Positions 6,296-9,702 of a DNA stretch of 9,702 bases are shown here, one piece after another (within the stretch, counting starts at the first letter, position 1; every line of letters starts with the position of its first letter). The DNA is taken from NCBI GenBank assembly GCA_030617085.1, contig JAUWWB010000027.1:1-9702 (forward strand), written 5' to 3'. The notes under the pieces are model-generated. The model saw only the letters and a list, made by a program, of their open reading frames with translations, did no database searches and was not told the origin of the DNA. This DNA comes from Candidatus Omnitrophota bacterium (GTDB taxonomy: Bacteria; Omnitrophota; Gorgyraeia; Tantalellales; Tantalellaceae). A program made the position numbers and the translations under genes.

Positions 6296-7834
6296 ATGAA
6301 GGAAGACAAAGTATTGATATTCGATACTACCCTGCGGGACGGGGAGCAGACGCCGGGGGCGAGTTTGACCGTTAACGAGAAGCTCAAGATAGCTTTCCAG
6401 CTGGAGAAGCTGGGGGTGGATATCATAGAGGCCGGGTTTCCGCGCACGAGTCCCGGGGATCTTGAGGCGGTCAAGACCGTGGCTAAGCATATCAAAAAAC
6501 CCGTAATATGCGGGCTGGCCCGGGCGATCAGGAAGGATATCGATGACGCTTACGAGGCGCTTAAAAAAGCCAGGCGGCCCAGGGTGCATGTCTTTCTTGC
6601 CACTTCCAGGATACACAGGATGTACAAGTTAAGAAAAGCCAAGGACGAGATCCTGAAGGCGGCCGTAGACGCGGTAAAATACGCCAGGAAAAAATTCCCG
6701 GACGTGGAGTTCTCCCCGGAAGACGCCTCCCGCACGGAACCGGATTTCCTCGCCATGGTTGTGGAGGCCGTTATAAAGGCGGGAGCGACGACGGTCAATA
6801 TCCCGGACACCGTGGGATATTCCGTTCCCCGGGAGTTTGGCGGGATCATAAGAGGCCTCAAGGAAACCGTCCCCAATATCGACAAGGCGGTCATAAGCGT
6901 TCACTGCCACAACGATCTGGGACTCGGGGTGAGCAACTCGCTGGAGGCTGTCTTGAACGGCGCCCGCCAGGTGGAGTGCACCATTAACGGGCTGGGGGAA
7001 AGGGCCGGCAACGCGTCCCTGGAGGAGATAATCATGGCGCTCCAGATGCGTAAGGACATGTTCGGCGCCCTGGCGACGAACATCCGCACCAGGGAGCTGT
7101 ACAAGACCAGTAAGCTGGTCAGCAAGCTGACCGGCATCCCCGTGCAGCCGAACAAGGCCATTATCGGGGAAAACGCGTTCAGCCACGAAGCGGGGATCCA
7201 CCAGGACGGGGTGATGAAGAAAAGAGTGACTTACGAGATCATCAAGCCCCAGGACGTCGGGTTTGAAGGGAACAGGATAGTCCTCGGGAAGCTTTCCGGC
7301 AGGCATGCCTTTTCCGCGAGATTGAAAAGGCTTGGATATTCTCTTTTGGACAAGGAGCTGGACCAGGCGTTCGTCCGGTTCAAGGCCCTGGCAGATAAGA
7401 AGCGGGAGATATTCGATGAGGACCTCACGACGATCGTAGAGGGCGAGCTCGCGATGATCCCGGAGAGATACACGCTTCTCAATTTTCAGGTGACAAGCGG
7501 CAACAGGATGAGCCCCCTGGCCAGCGTGGAGCTCCAGGAAGGGAAGAAAAAAATAAGCGCTACCGCTACCGGCGACGGTCCCGTGGACGCGTGTTTCAAG
7601 ACAATAGACAAAGCGATCGGGCTGAAGGGCAGGCTTGTCGATTACAAGGTGAATGCCGTTACCAGCGGCAAAGACGCCCTTGGAGAAGCCAGCGTCAAGA
7701 TAGCGTTCAAGGATGTCTGGGTGGTCGGGAGGGGCTCCAGCACGGATGTGATAGAGGCGAGTGTCCTGGCTTACGTGAACGCCATTAACCGCCTTTCGCT
7801 GAGAAGGAAGAAGCTGGGGAAAAAAGGTAAGTGA
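6296..7834 (+). CDS. leuA: 2-isopropylmalate synthase
   Basis: LeuA condenses acetyl-CoA with 2-ketoisovalerate to give 2-isopropylmalate, the committed step to leucine. The 512-residue product has the full architecture. The catalytic TIM barrel (about 5-275) carries FDTTLRDGEQTPGASL (9-24) with R14 and D15, NIPDTVGYSVPREFGG (168-183), and the metal ligands H203 and H205 in HCHNDLGLG; NGLGERAGNASLEE (231-244) follows. The linker has SHEAGIHQDG (296-305) and GKLSGRHAF. The C-terminal regulatory domain (about 395-505) has TGDGPVDA (425-432) and GRGSSTDVIEASVLAYVNAI, so leucine feedback control is expected. The PDTVGY segment and overall length fit LeuA rather than citramalate synthase, though the two families are close. 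Only a weak GGGG (6286-6289) precedes the ATG. aroE follows after 18 bases. Confidence 0.94.
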   Translation: MKEDKVLIFDTTLRDGEQTPGASLTVNEKLKIAFQLEKLGVDIIEAGFPRTSPGDLEAVKTVAKHIKKPVICGLARAIRKDIDDAYEALKKARRPRVHVFLATSRIHRMYKLRKAKDEILKAAVDAVKYARKKFPDVEFSPEDASRTEPDFLAMVVEAVIKAGATTVNIPDTVGYSVPREFGGIIRGLKETVPNIDKAVISVHCHNDLGLGVSNSLEAVLNGARQVECTINGLGERAGNASLEEIIMALQMRKDMFGALATNIRTRELYKTSKLVSKLTGIPVQPNKAIIGENAFSHEAGIHQDGVMKKRVTYEIIKPQDVGFEGNRIVLGKLSGRHAFSARLKRLGYSLLDKELDQAFVRFKALADKKREIFDEDLTTIVEGELAMIPERYTLLNFQVTSGNRMSPLASVELQEGKKKISATATGDGPVDACFKTIDKAIGLKGRLVDYKVNAVTSGKDALGEASVKIAFKDVWVVGRGSSTDVIEASVLAYVNAINRLSLRRKKLGKKGK

Positions 7835-7852
7835 ACCTCTCTTTAGGATGCT

Positions 7853-8743
7853 ATGGCGAATGGTAAAGGCAGCAAAACGACATACGGGCTTCTGGGAAGA
7901 AATATCGGCTATTCCTTGTCTCCCGCCATGCACAACGCCGCTTTCAAGCGCTTTGGCATATCCGCCGCGTATAAGCTCTTTGATATCGAAGAAAGTGACC
8001 TGGATAGCTTCTTCCGGGATCTTGTTTCAGGCGCGGGCATAAGCGGCATCAACGTTACGGTCCCCTACAAGATAGTGGTCCATGATATGCTGAAGGCCAG
8101 TGCGAAGCATGATATCGATGATTCGGCAGAATTCCTGGGGGCGGTAAATACGGTAAAGGTCGAAGGACCAAGACTCGCGGGCTACAATACTGACGGCAAG
8201 GGTTTTTATGAGTCGTTATTGGAAGATACCGGTTTTAAGCTAAAAGGAAGGAATGTATTTATTCTCGGTGCCGGAGGGGCGGGGCGGACCATTTGCATGT
8301 ATCTGGCGAATCTCGGCGAAAACAGGCCAGAGAAGATCCATGTATATGACCCGGAAGAGCTGAGGCTCCATACGCTGATTAACATTTGCAAGCATAAAGT
8401 CGATCAGGATATATGTGAGCCTGTTAAAAAAGGTGATATCGGGAAGAAGGTAGAGGGATGCGATCTGATCATAAACGCCACTCCTCTCGGCACAAAAGAA
8501 GGGGATCCTTTACCGATCCCGGGTGATCATCTGAAGAAGGGGATGGTTCTATATGACCTGGTCTATGCCAGGGAGACGGAACTGGTTACCATTGCGAGAG
8601 AAAAGGGCCTTGTAGCGGTCGACGGCCTGGGGATGCTGGTCAACCAGGGGGCGCTGGCCTTTAACATCTGGACGGGGAAACCGCTGGGAGAGGTCAAAGA
8701 GGTCATGAAGGAAGCTCTGCAGGAAGCGCTGGGAAGGGCATAA
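7853..8743 (+). CDS. aroE: Shikimate dehydrogenase, possibly NAD-dependent
   Basis: AroE reduces 3-dehydroshikimate to shikimate. The 296-residue protein has the substrate domain with YSLSPAMHN (20-28; S21, S23), NVTVPYK with catalytic K73, GAVNT (96-100; N99) and GYNTDGKGF with D114. The nucleotide domain has GAGGAGR at 139-145, NATPLG (208-213), DLVYARETEL (235-244) and DGLGMLVNQGALAFNIWTG near the C-terminus. After the second Rossmann strand, NADP-type AroE has an N-R-S/T motif; here the strand reads IHVYDPEEL with D166 at that spot, resembling NAD-using quinate/shikimate dehydrogenases. Dual quinate activity is therefore possible. ATG 7853 is preceded by AGGA at 7845-7848; an ATG at 7848 is out of frame. 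It lies 18 bases after leuA. Confidence 0.94.
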   Translation: MANGKGSKTTYGLLGRNIGYSLSPAMHNAAFKRFGISAAYKLFDIEESDLDSFFRDLVSGAGISGINVTVPYKIVVHDMLKASAKHDIDDSAEFLGAVNTVKVEGPRLAGYNTDGKGFYESLLEDTGFKLKGRNVFILGAGGAGRTICMYLANLGENRPEKIHVYDPEELRLHTLINICKHKVDQDICEPVKKGDIGKKVEGCDLIINATPLGTKEGDPLPIPGDHLKKGMVLYDLVYARETELVTIAREKGLVAVDGLGMLVNQGALAFNIWTGKPLGEVKEVMKEALQEALGRA

Positions 8744-9511
8744 ATGGACTATCTGGTCGTGTTCATCTTCGGCGCGGTTATCGGGAGTTTCTTGAACGTG
8801 TGCATTTACAGGATACCGCTTGGAAAGTCCATCGTCCTGCCGCGCTCCTTTTGCCCGTTTTGCAAGCGGCCGATCCGGTGGTTTGATAATATTCCCTTGA
8901 TAAGTTTTTTGCTGCTGAGGGGCAGATGCCGGTTTTGTAAAAGGGCTATTCCGGCAAGATATTTTCTGGTGGAGCTCATTACGGCGCTTAGCGGGATAGG
9001 GCTTCTGTATTATTTTTCACCTGGTCCACGGTTTTTCGCTTACTGGCTCTTTACGTGCGCTCTTATAATCATAGCGTTTGTCGATATCGAGAAGAAGGAG
9101 ATACCGGACGTGATCAGCATTCCCGGGATCTTTGCGGGTATGGCCCTGATGACGTTTTTAAGGCTGGACGCCTCAGGCGCGTACGGCAGATCGTTTTTGA
9201 ATTCGGCGCTGGGTGTCCTCGCCGGCGGGGGGAGCATGCTGCTTCTGGGCCTTTTTGGCGAGCTTATCTTCCGGAAAGAAGCCCTGGGCGGCGGCGATGT
9301 GAAGTTGATGGGGATGATAGGCGCCTTTCTGGGATGGAAGCTTGTCCTCGTGACATTTTTCCTCGCGCCTGTCCTGGGATGCGGCGTCGGCCTGGTCATG
9401 AAGATCAGGTTCAAGAAAGAAGTGATCGCCTACGGCCCCTACCTGTCCCTCGCCGCCCTGATCAGCCTGTTTTTCGGGGACGCGATACTGGATTATTTGT
9501 TTAGGATCTAA
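8744..9511 (+). CDS. pilD: Prepilin peptidase / N-methyltransferase
   Basis: This inner-membrane aspartic protease (A24 family) cleaves the leader of type IV prepilins or type II secretion pseudopilins and N-methylates the new N-terminus. The 255-residue protein has GSFLNVCIYRIP (14-25), a cytoplasmic Cys4 zinc-type loop with C37, C40, C62 and C65, and the two catalytic aspartates D114 in FVDIEKKEIPD and D185 in GGGDVKL. AYGPYLSLA (229-237) is also typical. About seven or eight hydrophobic segments are visible, beginning at residue 3. The ATG directly follows the aroE stop with no gap, and GGGAAGGG at 8731-8738 can act as ribosome-binding site, so the gene is co-translated with aroE. Target pilins are not in the window. 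Symbol could equally be gspO or comC depending on the system it serves. Confidence 0.95.
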   Translation: MDYLVVFIFGAVIGSFLNVCIYRIPLGKSIVLPRSFCPFCKRPIRWFDNIPLISFLLLRGRCRFCKRAIPARYFLVELITALSGIGLLYYFSPGPRFFAYWLFTCALIIIAFVDIEKKEIPDVISIPGIFAGMALMTFLRLDASGAYGRSFLNSALGVLAGGGSMLLLGLFGELIFRKEALGGGDVKLMGMIGAFLGWKLVLVTFFLAPVLGCGVGLVMKIRFKKEVIAYGPYLSLAALISLFFGDAILDYLFRI

Positions 9512-9517
9512 GGGCAG

Positions 9518-9640
9518 GGTATAGGTTTTAGGTTTTAGGTTATAGGTTATAGGTTTTAGGGGGGAGGTTAGTGGGGGTGGCCGCAGGGTAAAAGGCGGGT
9601 AGCCTTACAAACACCTAACACCTAAAACCTAAAACCTAAA
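9518..9640. repeat. Inverted 7-bp-period array (GGTTTTA / TAAAACC)
   Basis: The left arm repeats GGTTTTA or GGTTATA with GG at 9524, 9531, 9538, 9545, 9552 and 9559, a strict 7-bp period. The right arm repeats the complement (CCTAAAA or CCTAACA) with CC at 9614, 9621, 9628 and 9635. A G-rich core of about 52 bases (9561-9612) lies between. The plan of tandem arm, about 50-bp core and inverted tandem arm matches the two AATT elements, but unit and core sequences differ. It fills the gap between the prepilin peptidase gene and aroC. No terminator with a T-run is seen. Confidence 0.8.
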
Positions 9641-9654
9641 CTCATTGTCTGTCT

Positions 9655-9661
9655 AAGGAGG
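9655..9661 (+). promoter_or_regulatory. Strong Shine-Dalgarno for aroC
   Basis: AAGGAGG lies 4 bases before the ATG at 9666. It fixes the start of a gene that is almost wholly outside the window. Confidence 0.85.
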
Positions 9662-9665
9662 AAAA

Positions 9666-9702
9666 ATGCTTCGATACATTACCGCGGGGGAGTCGCACGG
9701 CA
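9666..9702 (+). CDS. aroC: Chorismate synthase, N-terminal fragment
   Basis: Only 12 codons are present before the window ends. They read MLRYITAGESHG, which matches the very conserved N-terminus of chorismate synthase, the FMN-dependent enzyme that converts EPSP to chorismate. The strong ribosome-binding site and the nearby aroE support the call. The truncation is due to the window edge, not a mutation. Confidence 0.88.
   Translation, partial: MLRYITAGESHG

Noticed and set aside
6629..7933. Long minus-strand open frame of 434 codons opposite leuA
   Set aside because: It lies antisense to a clear LeuA, shows no recognisable domain and is explained by codon bias of the GC-rich gene on the other strand.
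9518..9640. Telomere-like GGTTTTA repeat as a replicon end
   Set aside because: The array is short, inverted and internal, with aroC continuing directly downstream.

Overview
The window is a compact bacterial chromosome segment with every recognisable gene on the + strand. It holds nine complete housekeeping or biosynthetic genes and the first 12 codons of a tenth. The overall look is GC-moderate to GC-rich coding DNA, free use of AGG/ATA codons, short gene spacing and AT-rich repetitive intergenic islands. A prepilin peptidase implies a type IV pilus or type II secretion system, so probably a diderm cell envelope. I cannot assign a phylum from sequence alone. The gene order and repeat-laden gaps are reminiscent of uncultured lineages such as Omnitrophota, but that is a weak inference.

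Layout: (1) 1-135, the tail of a 10-bp-period AATT array followed by a perfect 30-bp inverted repeat that ends just before tsaE. (2) 136-2447, tsaE, tsaB and alr: two parts of the machinery for the tRNA t6A modification, then alanine racemase for peptidoglycan D-alanine. (3) 2448-2781, a 334-bp gap holding repeat element copy 1, then a strong sigma-70-type promoter and a short leader. (4) 2782-6040, ilvB-ilvN-ilvC, the first two steps of branched-chain amino acid synthesis with the regulatory subunit. (5) 6041-6295, repeat element copy 2, inverted relative to copy 1. (6) 6296-9511, leuA (entry to leucine synthesis), aroE (shikimate pathway) and a prepilin peptidase butted directly onto aroE. 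(7) 9512-9665, a different inverted array with a 7-bp period. (8) 9666 to the end, the start of aroC (chorismate synthase).

How the genes fit together: IlvB/IlvN make acetolactate and IlvC converts it to the dihydroxy acid. LeuA draws off 2-ketoisovalerate towards leucine. AroE and AroC are shikimate-pathway steps. ilvD and leuBCD are not in the window. The most interesting protein-level signal is that both pyridine-nucleotide enzymes here, IlvC and AroE, carry acidic residues where NADPH-type enzymes bind the 2'-phosphate, so both look NADH/NAD+-preferring. The most interesting DNA-level signal is a repeat element made of helically phased AATT tracts on each side of a conserved 51-bp core. 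It is present twice in opposite orientation and brackets ilvBNC with its promoter. A second family with the same architecture but a 7-bp unit lies before aroC.
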